Shown: positions 16,852 to 25,797 of the stretch, piece after piece
Layout of the letters: every line of letters begins with the position of its first letter
How positions within the stretch are numbered: the stretch's first letter is position 1
Source: Amycolatopsis sulphurea
GTDB taxonomy: Bacteria; Actinomycetota; Actinomycetes; Mycobacteriales; Pseudonocardiaceae
Direction: 5' to 3'
Assembly: GCF_002564045.1 (NCBI RefSeq)
Contig: NZ_PDJK01000002.1
Span: forward strand, 186,001 to 250,000
DNA: 64,000 nt
The notes under the pieces: generated by a model
Database searches by the model: none
What the model saw: only the letters and a program-made list of their open reading frames with translations
What the model was told of the DNA's origin: nothing
Position numbers and translations under genes: made by a program

Positions 16852-17988
16852 ATGACCGACCCACGTTTCCAGCAGGCCGGTGTCGCGGCCACGACCTACC
16901 CGTGTGGCGGCTGCGGCGCGCGCCTGGAGTTCGCGCCCGGCAGCACCGGCATGCAATGCCCGTACTGCGGGTACCGGCAGGAGATCACCGCCGGGGACCG
17001 GCAGATCCGCGAGATCCCGTTCGGCGAGCTGGCCGGGCTGGCCCGCAAACCGGTGGGCAGCATCGGCAAGTACGTGTTCGCCTGCCAGCGCTGCGCGGCC
17101 CGCACCGAGACGAACGAGACGGCGAGCCTCTGCCAGTTCTGCGGTGCACCCCTGGTGATCGACCCGGCGGCGTCCGGTCAGCTGGTCCCCGAAGGGGTGC
17201 TGCCGTTCCAGGTCGATCGCGCCGCGGTGAGCACGCACCTGAAGAAGTGGACCGGGTCGCGCCGCTTCGCGCCCAACGCGCTGAAGAAGGTCACCACCGC
17301 GGAGAGCACCAAGAGCACCTACCTGCCGCACTGGACCTACGACTCGCAGACCGAGTCGTTCTACACCGGGCAGCGCGGCGAGTACTACTACGTCAACGAG
17401 ACCTATTACGAGAACGGGCAGCGCAAGACCCGCCGCGTCCGGCGGACCCGGTGGTACCCGGCGCAGGGCCAGGTGGCCAGGGCGTTCGACGACGTGCTGG
17501 TCCCGGCGAGCACCCAGATCGCGCCGGCCCAGGTGGACAAGCTGGCGCCGTGGCCGCTGCCGGACGCCCAGCCGTACCAGCCGGAGTTCCTCGCCGGGCA
17601 CTTCGCGCTGCGCTACGACCTCGAACCGGAGACCGGGTTCGCGGAGGCCAAGCGGCGGATGGCCCCGGTCATCGAGAACGACTGCGAGCGCGACATCGGC
17701 GGGGACACGCAGAAGGTGCATTCGGTGGACACCCGGCATCACGAGGTGTCGTTCAAGCTGATGCTGCTGCCGGTGTGGGTCGCCAGTTACGTCTACCAGG
17801 GCAAGACCTGGCAGATCCTGGTCAACGGCCGCACCGGCGAGATCCACGGCGAACGGCCGTGGAGCAAGGCGAAGATCGCTGTCGCGGTGGTGATCGCGCT
17901 GATCGTGGTGGCCGCGATCGTCTACTTCGCGGTCACGAGCGGGCACAGCAGCACGTCGACCGGGCGCCACAGCGGCACGCACCACTGA
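16852..17988 (+). CDS. Zinc-ribbon membrane protein (TFIIB-type ribbon), SPFH partner
   Basis: A 378-residue protein. Two CxxC pairs near the N-terminus (CGGCGA ... CPYCGY) form one zinc ribbon, and a second set (CQRC ... CQFCG, about 82-102) forms another. A central soluble region is rich in Tyr/Trp (HWTYDSQTESFYTGQRGEYY). One transmembrane helix lies near the C-terminus (KIAVAVVIALIVVAAIVYF, ~345-365) with a short Ser/His tail outside. It starts 22 bases after the SPFH gene in the same direction. The paired occurrence suggests a shared complex. No catalytic residues are recognised. Confidence 0.8.
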   Translation: MTDPRFQQAGVAATTYPCGGCGARLEFAPGSTGMQCPYCGYRQEITAGDRQIREIPFGELAGLARKPVGSIGKYVFACQRCAARTETNETASLCQFCGAPLVIDPAASGQLVPEGVLPFQVDRAAVSTHLKKWTGSRRFAPNALKKVTTAESTKSTYLPHWTYDSQTESFYTGQRGEYYYVNETYYENGQRKTRRVRRTRWYPAQGQVARAFDDVLVPASTQIAPAQVDKLAPWPLPDAQPYQPEFLAGHFALRYDLEPETGFAEAKRRMAPVIENDCERDIGGDTQKVHSVDTRHHEVSFKLMLLPVWVASYVYQGKTWQILVNGRTGEIHGERPWSKAKIAVAVVIALIVVAAIVYFAVTSGHSSTSTGRHSGTHH

Positions 17989-17991
17989 CCG

Positions 17992-18372
17992 TCAGGAACG
18001 CAGCTGCCGCGCCTTGATGCCGCACTGCGTCATCTTGCGGTAGATCGTCGCGCGCGCCATGCCCAGTTCGGCCGCGGCGGCCACCACCGTGGCGCCGGGC
18101 TGGGCGAGGCAGCGCACGATCTCGTCGCGTTCCATCGCCTGCAGGCGGCTGAGCCGGTGCCCGGCGTTGGTGAACACGTCGGCGGGCAGGTGCGGCACGT
18201 CGATCACCTCGGACCGGGCCGCGGCCTCGCGCACGACCCGGCGTAGCTGCTTGACGTTCTCCGGCCAGTCGAAAGCGGCCGGCGCCCGCGCGGCGGCCGG
18301 GGTGAAGCCGACCTCACGGCCGCGCACCCGGTGCGCGAAGTGGCGCGTCGTCCGGGCGGACACGGCGTCCAC
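17992..18372 (-). pseudogene. 5'-truncated sigma-54-type / Fis-HTH regulator
   Basis: About 120 residues remain. They match only the C-terminal end of an acetoin/glycerol-type activator: the tail of the AAA+ region (FDWPENVKQLRRVVREAAAR), a linker and a Fis-type HTH (ATVVAAAAELGMARATIYRK). The GAF and most of the ATPase domain are absent and no ribosome-binding site precedes the first possible start. The break at about 18373 abuts a 5'-truncated gldA fragment on the other strand, so a single deletion removed both 5' halves and the shared promoter region. Confidence 0.7.
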
Positions 18373-18689
18373 GTTCGCTCACCCAGCTGGTGCTCGAAGG
18401 GGCGCCGGCCTCGGACGTCCGCGAGTTCGTGGAATTCACCACCCGGCTGGGGCTGCCCACCACGCTCACCGAAACCGGGCTGCGCACCGACGACACCGAT
18501 ACGCTGCGAGTCGTCGCGGACGCGGCGACGGCGCCCGGGGAGACCATCCACGCCATGCCGTTCGAGGTGCGCGGAGAGGACGTGCTCGCCGCGCTCGTCT
18601 CCGTCGAACGGCTGGCCCGGCGGATCCGTGCCGCGGCGAAGCTGCCCGAACCGGTACCGCACGTGCCTAGGACGAAGGAGAGCACATGA
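18373..18689 (+). pseudogene. 5'-truncated glycerol dehydrogenase (GldA C-terminal third)
   Basis: The frame reads SLTQLVLEGAPASDVREFVE, LGLPTTL and GETIHAMPFEV. It matches the last ~100 residues of iron/zinc-dependent glycerol dehydrogenase (compare GTLTQLVLE and GETIHNMP in the E. coli protein). The NAD-binding domain and metal ligands upstream are gone. Its stop codon overlaps the ATG of the next gene (ATGA), which keeps the ancient translational coupling. The truncated regulator facing away at the same junction is of the type that normally controls such genes. Confidence 0.75.
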
Positions 18690-19012
18690 TCTTCATCACC
18701 GCGAAGTTCCTCATCAAGCCCGAACATGCGGACGACTGGCCGGAGATCTCGCGCGCGTTCACCGAAGCGACCCGCGCCGAGCCTGGCTGTCTCTGGTACG
18801 ACTGGTCCCGCAGCCTGGCCGACCCGAACGAATACGTGCTCGTCGAAGCGTTTCGCGACGACGACGCGGGCGCCGCGCACGTCGGCTCGGCGCATTTCAA
18901 GGCCGCGCAACAGGAACTGCCGCCGTACCTGGCGCAGACCCCGCGCATCGTCAACGCGAAGGTGGACCAGGACGACTGGTCCGAGCTGGGCGAGCTGGCC
19001 GTCCGGGACTGA
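18686..19012 (+). CDS. Antibiotic biosynthesis monooxygenase (ABM) fold protein, quinol monooxygenase-like
   Basis: A 108-residue single ABM (dimeric alpha/beta barrel) domain: IFITAKFLIKPEHADDWPEI at the N-terminus, EPGCLWYDWSRSLADPNEYV in the middle, then EAFRDDDAGAAHV. This is the YgiN-like pattern of small cofactor-less oxygenases or haem/quinone-binding proteins. AAGGAG lies 5 bases before the ATG, inside the end of the gldA remnant. With its upstream partner gone it may now lack its original promoter. Substrate not predictable. Confidence 0.8.
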   Translation: MIFITAKFLIKPEHADDWPEISRAFTEATRAEPGCLWYDWSRSLADPNEYVLVEAFRDDDAGAAHVGSAHFKAAQQELPPYLAQTPRIVNAKVDQDDWSELGELAVRD

Positions 19013-19082
19013 CCGCCAGGGGCCGCCGGGATCGGCGGCCCCTCCCCTATCCTCGTCCGGGACACTCCCGGGGGGAGGGACG

Positions 19083-20327
19083 ATGCCGGATTCCGCCGGT
19101 CCAGGACGGGAATTCGTACGAAAACTGCTGCACCACGGCACGCCACGCGAGCCGAGCGATCACGAGGACGCCACCGCGACCCTCGCCCGGGCCGCCCGAT
19201 ACTGGGTCGTCGTACCGACCGGCTACCGGATCGCCCAGTTCGCCAAGGCTTTCATCGGGTTCGTCGCGTCCAACGGCAGCGTCGGACTGGCCGTGGCGCT
19301 GGCCACGACCGTCGTCGCGCTGGTGGCGAATTCCGGGCAGCTGTGGTGGTTCCTGCGCTCGCGCGGGCTGCCCGCGCACCAGACCACGCGGGTGCTCTCC
19401 CTCGACCTCGCCGCCGGGGTGCTGCTCAACGTCACGGTCGCAGTCCTTGCACCGGCCGCGGTCCAGCCGTTCGCAATCGACCTGGCCTGGACGTGGATGA
19501 TCGGCACGGTCGCGATGTGGGCAGGTACCCGAGGACTGCCCACGGCGTTGCTGCTCCTCGCCGCGGCCCTACCGTTCCGCGCGGTACTGAGCCTGATCGG
19601 CGGACGCGCCTTCGACGAACCCGTCGCGCTCAGCCGTTCAGTGGGCGACCTGATCGGGCTCGCGGTGGCGATCGTGATCACCTTCGTCGTGCTGATCCTG
19701 CTCGGCACGGGTTCCCGGGTCGCCTTCGACTTCGGCCTCCGCAGCGGTCGGGAGGCCGAACGGCGCCGTACGCAACGGCTTCTGCACGACAGCGTGCTCC
19801 AGAGCCTGGAAGCGTTCGGCCTACCGGCACCGGACGACGAGGAGCGCGCCGCCACCCGCCTCGGCGAGCTACGCCGCGCCGCTCGCGCCGAGGCCGCCGG
19901 CCTCCGCCGGACCATCACCGAACCGGTGCAGCCAGGCCCGAACCGCGGTTTCGTCGTCGAACTGGCCAACGTGGCCGCGGAAATGGCCAGGGAGGGCCTG
20001 CGCACCCAGCTCGTCACCGCCGACTTCGCCGACGACCGGCTCTCCGCCGAACGGCGCACCGCCCTCCGCGAGGCGGTGCGGGAAGCGTTGCGCAACACCG
20101 CGAAACACTCCGGCACCGGCCAGGTCGTCCTCCGCGTGGAAGAACGCGACGGCGGGATCACCGTGGTGGCCAGGGACCAGGGCCGCGGCTTCGACCCGGG
20201 GGGCCAGGCACCGGGCTTCGGGATCAGCCAGTCGATCGAGGCCCGGCTGACGGAGGTCGGCGGCACCGGCCGCGTCGAATCGGCACCCGGCCGCGGAACC
20301 CGCGTGACGCTGTGGGTCCCGCATTGA
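19083..20327 (+). CDS. Membrane sensor histidine kinase (NarL-family type), orphan
   Basis: A 414-residue protein. About six hydrophobic segments occupy residues ~40-215 with little extracytoplasmic sequence. A dimerisation/phospho-acceptor helix RLLHDSVLQSLEAFGLP (His ~240) follows, then an HATPase_c domain with an N-box EAVREALRNTAKHS, G1 DQGRGFDP and G2 GFGISQSIEARL. This is the short two-component kinase class that pairs with LuxR-type regulators, yet no response-regulator gene adjoins. GGGGGAGGGACG precedes the ATG. It probably senses membrane state or a lipophilic signal, which is inference. Confidence 0.82.
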   Translation: MPDSAGPGREFVRKLLHHGTPREPSDHEDATATLARAARYWVVVPTGYRIAQFAKAFIGFVASNGSVGLAVALATTVVALVANSGQLWWFLRSRGLPAHQTTRVLSLDLAAGVLLNVTVAVLAPAAVQPFAIDLAWTWMIGTVAMWAGTRGLPTALLLLAAALPFRAVLSLIGGRAFDEPVALSRSVGDLIGLAVAIVITFVVLILLGTGSRVAFDFGLRSGREAERRRTQRLLHDSVLQSLEAFGLPAPDDEERAATRLGELRRAARAEAAGLRRTITEPVQPGPNRGFVVELANVAAEMAREGLRTQLVTADFADDRLSAERRTALREAVREALRNTAKHSGTGQVVLRVEERDGGITVVARDQGRGFDPGGQAPGFGISQSIEARLTEVGGTGRVESAPGRGTRVTLWVPH

Positions 20328-20424
20328 GACCGAACGGTCTGCGCGCGGCTGCGTTGCGGTCGGCGAGCGCCGTCCGGTCGAGCCGGGTGGCCTGTCGGGC
20401 GGGGTGCTCGTGGACGGCTGGTGA

Positions 20425-20715
20425 TCAGCCCAGCTCCGCCAGCCGCGCCACAGCCGGCGCGATCCCGTCGAGCGGCCCAGCGGCGGCATGATCGTGGCCG
20501 TCTCGCGGCCGGACCAGCGAACCGCCAACGTCAGCTCCCGCACCCCGGATGGCCGGCGGCCCGCCGGTCTCCGCCTGGTGATCAGCCCAGTTCAGCCAGC
20601 TGCACGGCAACCGGCACCACCCCCTCAACCCCACGTGGCCGACGCCCGCCCGAAGAAACGACCGCGCCCCACACCTCGTGTCAGCCCAGCTCCGCCAGCC
20701 GCGCCACAGCCGGTG
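20425..20715 (-). repeat. Three serial copies of the 3' end of the LLM oxidoreductase gene
   Basis: TCAGCCCAGCTCCGCCAGCC, the complement of the last codons plus stop of the LLM gene (genuine copy at 20681), recurs at 20425 with the following ~30 bases nearly identical. A more diverged copy begins at 20582. The two outer copies share CTGGTGATCAGCCCAG. Each copy keeps a piece of upstream gene sequence (an IMPP-like motif in copy 1). They look like remnants of tandem paralogues or serial 3'-end duplications. No other gene lies in 20328-20680. Confidence 0.65.
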
Positions 20716-21550
20716 CCATCCCGTCGACCCACGCGGCCGGTGCCCCGCCGGGAGGCATGATGAGGGCCGTGTGCACGCCGAGCTTCGCGTAGTCCGCCAT
20801 GCTCCGCACGAACTCGTCGCAGGCCTCCGGCTCCGGCCTGCCCGCGGTGATCGTCTTGCGGATCGCGTCGTAGTCCCGGCCGAGGTTGTCGCAGTGCTTG
20901 CGCAGCACGTCAAGCTTGTGCGCGACTTCCTCCGGCGAGGTGGCGAACAGGTTGCACGCGTCGCCGTACTGCGCGACCAGCCGCAGCGTCTTGCGCTCGC
21001 CGCCCCCGCCGATCAGCACCCGCGGCCGTCGAATCGGCTGTGGTGAGCAAAGCGTCTCGGCCAGCCGGTAGTGCTTGCCCTCGAACGGCCCGTCGTTGTC
21101 CGCGTCCCACATCTGCGCGCAGATCCGCAACGTCTCCTCAAGCCGCTCGAACCGCTCCGCGACCGCCGGGAACGGCACGCCCAGCGCATGATGCTCACGC
21201 TCGAACCAGGCCGCCCCGACACCGAGCGCCGCCCGCCCACCGGAGAGCACGTCGAGCGTGGTCACGATCTTGGCGAGCAGTCCCGGATGCCGGTAGGTCA
21301 CGCCGGTGACCAGCAACCCGAGTTCGATCGCCGACGTGTGCGCCGCGAGGAAGCCGAGCGTGGTGTACCCCTCGAGCATCGGCGACTCGGCGGGCAACCC
21401 CGTCGCCTCGATCTGGAAGTAGTGATCCATGAACGACAGCCAGGACATCCCGGCCTCCTCCGCCGCCGCCCCGACCCGCGCCAGCTCCGGGGCGACCGCG
21501 CCGGCTCCGCCGTCGATGTCGAAGACCGGCACGTGAATTCCCAGCTGCAT
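20681..21550 (-). CDS. LLM-class F420-dependent oxidoreductase
   Basis: A 289-residue luciferase-like (beta/alpha)8 protein of the F420-dependent group. Features: MQLGIHVPVFDIDGG start, SFMDHYFQ near 40, the LGLLVTGVTYRHPGLLAK strand, LDVLSGGRAALGVGAAWFE near 105, and RPRVLIGGGGERKTLRL near 180. It is the usual length for the family and looks intact. Such enzymes reduce or oxidise small molecules with F420H2, and the substrate is unknown. It is isolated on its strand. The duplicated copies of its 3' end downstream hint at a former paralogue array. Confidence 0.87.
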   Translation of the reverse strand: MQLGIHVPVFDIDGGAGAVAPELARVGAAAEEAGMSWLSFMDHYFQIEATGLPAESPMLEGYTTLGFLAAHTSAIELGLLVTGVTYRHPGLLAKIVTTLDVLSGGRAALGVGAAWFEREHHALGVPFPAVAERFERLEETLRICAQMWDADNDGPFEGKHYRLAETLCSPQPIRRPRVLIGGGGERKTLRLVAQYGDACNLFATSPEEVAHKLDVLRKHCDNLGRDYDAIRKTITAGRPEPEACDEFVRSMADYAKLGVHTALIMPPGGAPAAWVDGMAPAVARLAELG

Positions 21551-21818
21551 GGCGGAGGCTCCGGTCGGATCAGCGCGATACAGCGGACGTCACCGAGACT
21601 AGGGCCTGGAGTGCACTCGAGGGCAAGTCCGCGTTTCGGTACCGCCACTCTGCTGACAAAGACTCCGTATCAGGACAGAATTCTCCCTCCTCGAGGGTCC
21701 TCCGAAAGTGCCTATCCCGTTCTTCATTGGTGACAGTGAGGGTGTTAAGTAATAAAGGGCCGACCAAGCGCCCGGAAAGACCGACCACGACCAGCGACAG
21801 CCGCGGGGGGCAATCGCA

Positions 21819-22175
21819 GTGGACACGCCGGACAGACCGAAGCCAGACCGTGCACAACGGAACCGGCAGATGCTCGACGAGTGGAATCAGGGCGCCTCGC
21901 TCAGTGAAATCGCCAGAGCGCACGGGCTTTCCCTGAGCTGGACCGGTCGGTTGCTCCGGCAGGAAGGTGTGGTCCTGCCGGAAATCCGGCAGGGCGTGCG
22001 CCGGGTGCTCGACACTCCGCGGGTCATCCGGGAATACCGCGCCGGCGCCAGCATTCGCCGGATCGCCGACGAGCACGCCACCTCTTACGGAACGATCCGT
22101 CGTTTGCTCCGCCGCGAGAATGTCCCCCTTAGGCCGCATGGCGGCAACAATTCCGCCGTCCGCCGTTTCCGGTGA
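21819..22175 (+). CDS. Small protein with two resolvase/transposase-like HTH motifs
   Basis: A 118-residue basic protein. Two similar helix-turn-helix units follow each other: RQMLDEWNQGASLSEIARAH then LSWTGRLLRQEGV, and IREYRAGASIRRIADEHATS then GTIRRLLRRENV. Each resembles an HTH_7/Hin-recombinase DNA-binding unit with no catalytic domain. A GTG start with a G-run 8 bases upstream is used. It precedes a STAND protein and is probably its transcriptional companion. No known family name is assigned. Confidence 0.6.
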   Translation: MDTPDRPKPDRAQRNRQMLDEWNQGASLSEIARAHGLSLSWTGRLLRQEGVVLPEIRQGVRRVLDTPRVIREYRAGASIRRIADEHATSYGTIRRLLRRENVPLRPHGGNNSAVRRFR

Positions 22176-22249
22176 GTGCGACCGCTCACGATCGCCCCGT
22201 CCGGCGCGGTCGGCAGGGTAGACACGACCGAGCGGCCGAGGGGAGGACG

Positions 22250-24196
22250 ATGATCCGGGCACGGCAGCCGGAAGCGGCGGAGGACGCCGTCCGGCCGGTG
22301 CAGCTTCCGCCGGCCCCGCCGGGGCTGATCGGCCGGGAAGCCGAGCTGGCTCGGCTCGACGAACTCTGGCGGGCCGAGCACGACACGCCATCCGTCGCGG
22401 TGGTCACCGGCGTCGGCGGCATCGGCAAGACCGCGCTCGCGGTGCAGTGGCTGCACCGGCGCCGGGCCGAATTCCCGGACGGGATCCTGTTCGCCAGCCT
22501 CGCACCGGAGGACGACGAGACGGCCGCGCCCGCCAGCGGTGCGCTGCACGGTTTCCTGGCCGCGCTGGGCGTTCCGGCCGACGAGATTCCCGCTTCGTTC
22601 GCCCAGCGCGCGGCCGCGTTCCGGGCGGCGACGGCGGACCGCGCGTTCGGCGTACTGCTCGACGACGCCACGCACGGCGCCGAGGTCCGCGCGATGCTGC
22701 CGGCCAGCAGCAGCTCGATCGTGCTGGTCACCAGCCGGTCTCGGCTGACCAGCCTGACGCTGGACGGGGCCGAGATCATCCCGCTGGATCCCTTGCCCGT
22801 TCCCGAGGCCAAGGAGGTGCTCAGACACCGGGCGGGCCGCGGGCAGCTCGACGACGAAGCCGCCGGCGAACTCATCACCGCCTGCGCGGGCCTCCCCCTC
22901 GCACTCGCCATCACCGGTGCCAGGCTGCGTACTCACCCGGCCCGCAGCACACGCCGTGAAGCGCGCCGGAGCCCGCTGGCGGCCGACAGGCTCGCGACCG
23001 TCTTCGACGCGTCCTACACCGCGCTCAGCACCAGCGCGGCGGCCCTCTACCGGCTCTGCGGCCTGCTTCCCGGCCCGCACCACGCCCTCGACTCCCTCCC
23101 CGGCGCCCTGCTGAGCACGCCCGATCAGCTCTACGACGACGTCGACGAACTGATCGAGGCGAATCTCCTCACCGAGGTGGACGACGAGACCGTGGCCCAG
23201 CACGACGTCGTCCGCCAGGACGCGCGAACCCGCGCGGAGCGCGAGCGCACCCCGGAGGACAACGCCGATGCCCTGCTCCGCGTCACCCGCTGGTATCGCG
23301 ACCGGATGTTCGCCGCGAACGCGCTGATCCACCCATTCCAGCCGGTGTTCACCAGGACCACCGCCGCGGCCGTCTTTCCCGACCGTGCCCAGGCGTTGCG
23401 CTGGTGGCGGCGGAACCTCCCGGTCATCCGCGCGGTCGCCGCCGAGGCGGCCCGGCGCGGCTGGGATACCGAGACCTGGCAATTCGGCGAGCTGTTCTGG
23501 GGTTTCTATCTGCACCACCGCGATCCCGCGCCGCTCATCGCGCTGAGCTCGGCCGGCGCCGAAGCCGCGCACCGGTGCGGCGCACCGCTGGCCGAAGCGC
23601 GTTTGCGCAGCCAGCTGGGCTTCGTCTACGACAAGCTCGGCCGAGAAGAGGACGCGGCCGCCCAGCACGCCGTCGCGCTGGAGATCGGCGAGCGGGAGGG
23701 CCATGGGCCGACCCAGGCAACCGCGCTGTCCCGCCTCGCCCGTACCGCTCGCAGCCGGGGCGAGCTGGAGACGGCGCTGGAGCTGTACCGGCAGAGCGCG
23801 GCGGCACACGCCCGGATCGACCAGCCACGCGGCGTCGGCCTCGCCCTCCGCCGGTGCGGTGAGGTCCTGCTGCTGCTCGGCAGGGACGACGAAGCACTCG
23901 GCGACCTGTCCGAGGCCGCGGCGATCATGGCTCGGGCGGGCGACACGAGCCAGCACGCCCGCGCCGTCATCTCGCTCGCCCGGGTACACGACCGCCGCGG
24001 CGACCACGAACTCGCGTGCCGCGAGCTCCGGTCCGTGCTCGAACAGGTGGACCGGCGGCAATCACCGCATTATCGCGCCGAAATCCTCACCGCTCTCGCC
24101 GATGTCGAAGCCGGCCACGGTGCCGGCGAGGCCGCTTCGCAGTATCGCGAGGAAGCTCGCCGGCTCCGCCGCGAAGCCGGCGAGCCGCCGGACTGA
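22250..24196 (+). CDS. STAND (NB-ARC) ATPase with C-terminal TPR repeats
   Basis: A 648-residue signalling ATPase lacking a DNA-binding domain. The P-loop GVGGIGKTALAVQWL (~50), Walker-B-like FGVLLDDA, sensor VTSRSRL and GxP motif AGLPLALAITGARL define the NB-ARC switch. A winged-helix part follows (DELIEANLLTEVDDET), then tetratricopeptide repeats from about 440 to 640. GGGGAGGACG directly before the ATG supports this start over an upstream GTG that overlaps the preceding gene. It probably acts with the adjacent HTH protein or the SARP regulator downstream. Its 3' end overlaps an opposing small ORF. Confidence 0.85.
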   Translation: MIRARQPEAAEDAVRPVQLPPAPPGLIGREAELARLDELWRAEHDTPSVAVVTGVGGIGKTALAVQWLHRRRAEFPDGILFASLAPEDDETAAPASGALHGFLAALGVPADEIPASFAQRAAAFRAATADRAFGVLLDDATHGAEVRAMLPASSSSIVLVTSRSRLTSLTLDGAEIIPLDPLPVPEAKEVLRHRAGRGQLDDEAAGELITACAGLPLALAITGARLRTHPARSTRREARRSPLAADRLATVFDASYTALSTSAAALYRLCGLLPGPHHALDSLPGALLSTPDQLYDDVDELIEANLLTEVDDETVAQHDVVRQDARTRAERERTPEDNADALLRVTRWYRDRMFAANALIHPFQPVFTRTTAAAVFPDRAQALRWWRRNLPVIRAVAAEAARRGWDTETWQFGELFWGFYLHHRDPAPLIALSSAGAEAAHRCGAPLAEARLRSQLGFVYDKLGREEDAAAQHAVALEIGEREGHGPTQATALSRLARTARSRGELETALELYRQSAAAHARIDQPRGVGLALRRCGEVLLLLGRDDEALGDLSEAAAIMARAGDTSQHARAVISLARVHDRRGDHELACRELRSVLEQVDRRQSPHYRAEILTALADVEAGHGAGEAASQYREEARRLRREAGEPPD

Positions 24197-24430
24197 CCAC
24201 CGCAGTCCGCGGGGAAACCGGGCCGCTGCCGCGACCGCACCCGGCCAGGCCGCCAGCGCTGCTTCGGCCGGAGCGGCCACCGGTGGTCCGGTGGCCGCCA
24301 GCACGAGTACGTCAGCGCGGGAAAACCAGCCCGGATCCGCGAGCCCGAGATCGACGACGTGCACCGCCACGGCCTTTCCCCGCACGAAGATCCGCACGAC
24401 CCCGACGCCCCGCGCCGGGAACCGGGTCAT
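24062..24430 (-). CDS. Hypothetical protein coupled to the GT-B-like gene (uncertain)
   Basis: A 122-residue frame whose ATG overlaps the stop of the upstream gene by 4 bases (ATGA), suggesting translational coupling. It begins MTRFPARGVGVVRIFVRGKA and contains VVDLGLADPGWFSRADVLVL, an Asp-rich strand-loop pattern. The last ~135 bases lie antisense within the end of the STAND gene, so the true 3' end may have been lost and replaced. No family is recognised. Confidence 0.4.
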   Translation of the reverse strand: MTRFPARGVGVVRIFVRGKAVAVHVVDLGLADPGWFSRADVLVLAATGPPVAAPAEAALAAWPGAVAAAARFPRGLRWSVRRLAGFAAEPASFLAILRSGLAGTVAGFDIGESGEDFGAIMR

Positions 24431-25650
24431 CGTTCCCAGCCCGGTAACGGGACCGGCATCGCCGGCAACGGCGGGGTGGCCGGCTCCGCCGGTTCCGAAA
24501 GCTCCAGCAACCGGTACATCGCCGACCGGAGGATGGCCGCCGCGCGATCCGGTCTCGTGCTGATCGCCCGGGTCACCTCGGCGGAGAGCCGGGCGGCCGT
24601 CTTTCCCGCTGCCTCGGCCTGTGCCCCGAGCGGCCGGTTCCAGCACAGCTCCTCGGCGTGGCACCGCACGACCTCGGCGATGCTGCCCGGCTGCAGCCCT
24701 TTACCCGGCGAGGAGGCGAGGGTGACCGGACGGCCGAGCGCCGCGGCGTACCCGGTGGTCGATCCGTGATCACCGATCACCCAATCGGCCGCGATCATGG
24801 TGGCCTGCCAGCCCCGCTCCGGCGGAATCACCTTCAGCCCCGCCTCGACGCTCCCGGAAAGCCAAGCCGTCACCTGCCGCCGGCCATGCACAGCCCACGC
24901 GTTCGGGTGCAGCACCGCCGCGACCGCGTAGTCCGCCAGCGGCAGCGCTTCGAGTACTGCCTGGTACAGCTCGGGAATCCGGCCGAAGGTCGAATCGGTG
25001 TACCAGGTGGAACTGATCACCACCAGCCGCCGCTGCGGGGTCACCTCCAGTGCGCGGCGGTATCGCTCCCGCAGGCCGGTCGCGGCACGCATCCCGTCGA
25101 GGCAGACGTCCCCGGCGACCACGGCCGCGGGCAGGGCCTCCGGACAGCGCTCCCGCACCAGCTCGAACTCGTCGTCCGTCCCGAGCCCGAGCACGGCGGG
25201 CAGCACCCGCCCGCGAAAAGTCAGCAGCTCCCGGTCCACCGCGGTGGTCCCGACGGTCGCCCCGCCGGCTTTGCGGCTGTAGCGGCTGGGTCGCAGCCGT
25301 CCCGCGCCGTGCCCGATCAGCAGCACCGGTCCGTGCACCGCTTCCAGGTGCCGGTGGCTGGCGGCCAGCACCAGATCGAACCGGTGTGCGACGGCCTGTG
25401 CCCAAGGCAGTACCAGGCCGTGCTGAGCCCGCACGTATTCGTCCACCCCCTGCCAGCGGTCGGTGCCGTGCGGCACCGTGAACAGCACCTGGACCCGCAG
25501 GTCCCGTTCGAGCAGCCGGACCAGGTCCAGCAGCCGGGTCCCGGCGGTCACCGTCGGCACGACCACCAGCACCGCCCGGCAGCGCGGCCGGGTCACCCGC
25601 GAGCCGGCGTCGATGCCGATCGGCCCCCGCACCCAAGATTCGGATTCCAT
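24427..25650 (-). CDS. GT-B-like protein of unknown function, beside SARP/STAND regulators
   Basis: A 407-residue protein with two Rossmann-like halves. The N-terminal half has RCRAVLVVVPTVTAGTRLLD ... FTVPHGTDRW ... GPVLLIGHGAGRL. The C-terminal half has RLVVISSTWY ... VAAVLHPNAWAVHG ... ADWVIGDHGSTTGYAAALG. The last motif resembles the donor-binding loop of CDP-glycerol glycerophosphotransferases and UDP-GlcNAc 2-epimerases. A transferase or sugar-nucleotide-dependent role is inferred. GAGAGGGGAGC precedes the ATG. It is divergent from the SARP regulator across 197 bp that must contain both promoters. Confidence 0.65.
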   Translation of the reverse strand: MESESWVRGPIGIDAGSRVTRPRCRAVLVVVPTVTAGTRLLDLVRLLERDLRVQVLFTVPHGTDRWQGVDEYVRAQHGLVLPWAQAVAHRFDLVLAASHRHLEAVHGPVLLIGHGAGRLRPSRYSRKAGGATVGTTAVDRELLTFRGRVLPAVLGLGTDDEFELVRERCPEALPAAVVAGDVCLDGMRAATGLRERYRRALEVTPQRRLVVISSTWYTDSTFGRIPELYQAVLEALPLADYAVAAVLHPNAWAVHGRRQVTAWLSGSVEAGLKVIPPERGWQATMIAADWVIGDHGSTTGYAAALGRPVTLASSPGKGLQPGSIAEVVRCHAEELCWNRPLGAQAEAAGKTAARLSAEVTRAISTRPDRAAAILRSAMYRLLELSEPAEPATPPLPAMPVPLPGWER

Positions 25651-25797
25651 CGAGCTCCCCTCTCTTCCGGAAAACCGCTTCCCCCTGAGAATGAGAGCCG
25701 GATCTGCCGCGGCTCTGCCGGTGTCCTGCCGGGAAGCGGACCGGCACCTGCCCGGCATTCGGCCAAAGTCGATCGTTACCGCCGCGAAATCGCCGAT

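Noticed and set aside
22172..22249. Longer start of the STAND gene overlapping the HTH gene by 4 bases
   Set aside because: No Shine-Dalgarno for that GTG and an arginine-rich, unconserved prefix; the ATG at 22250 has GGGGAGGACG immediately upstream.
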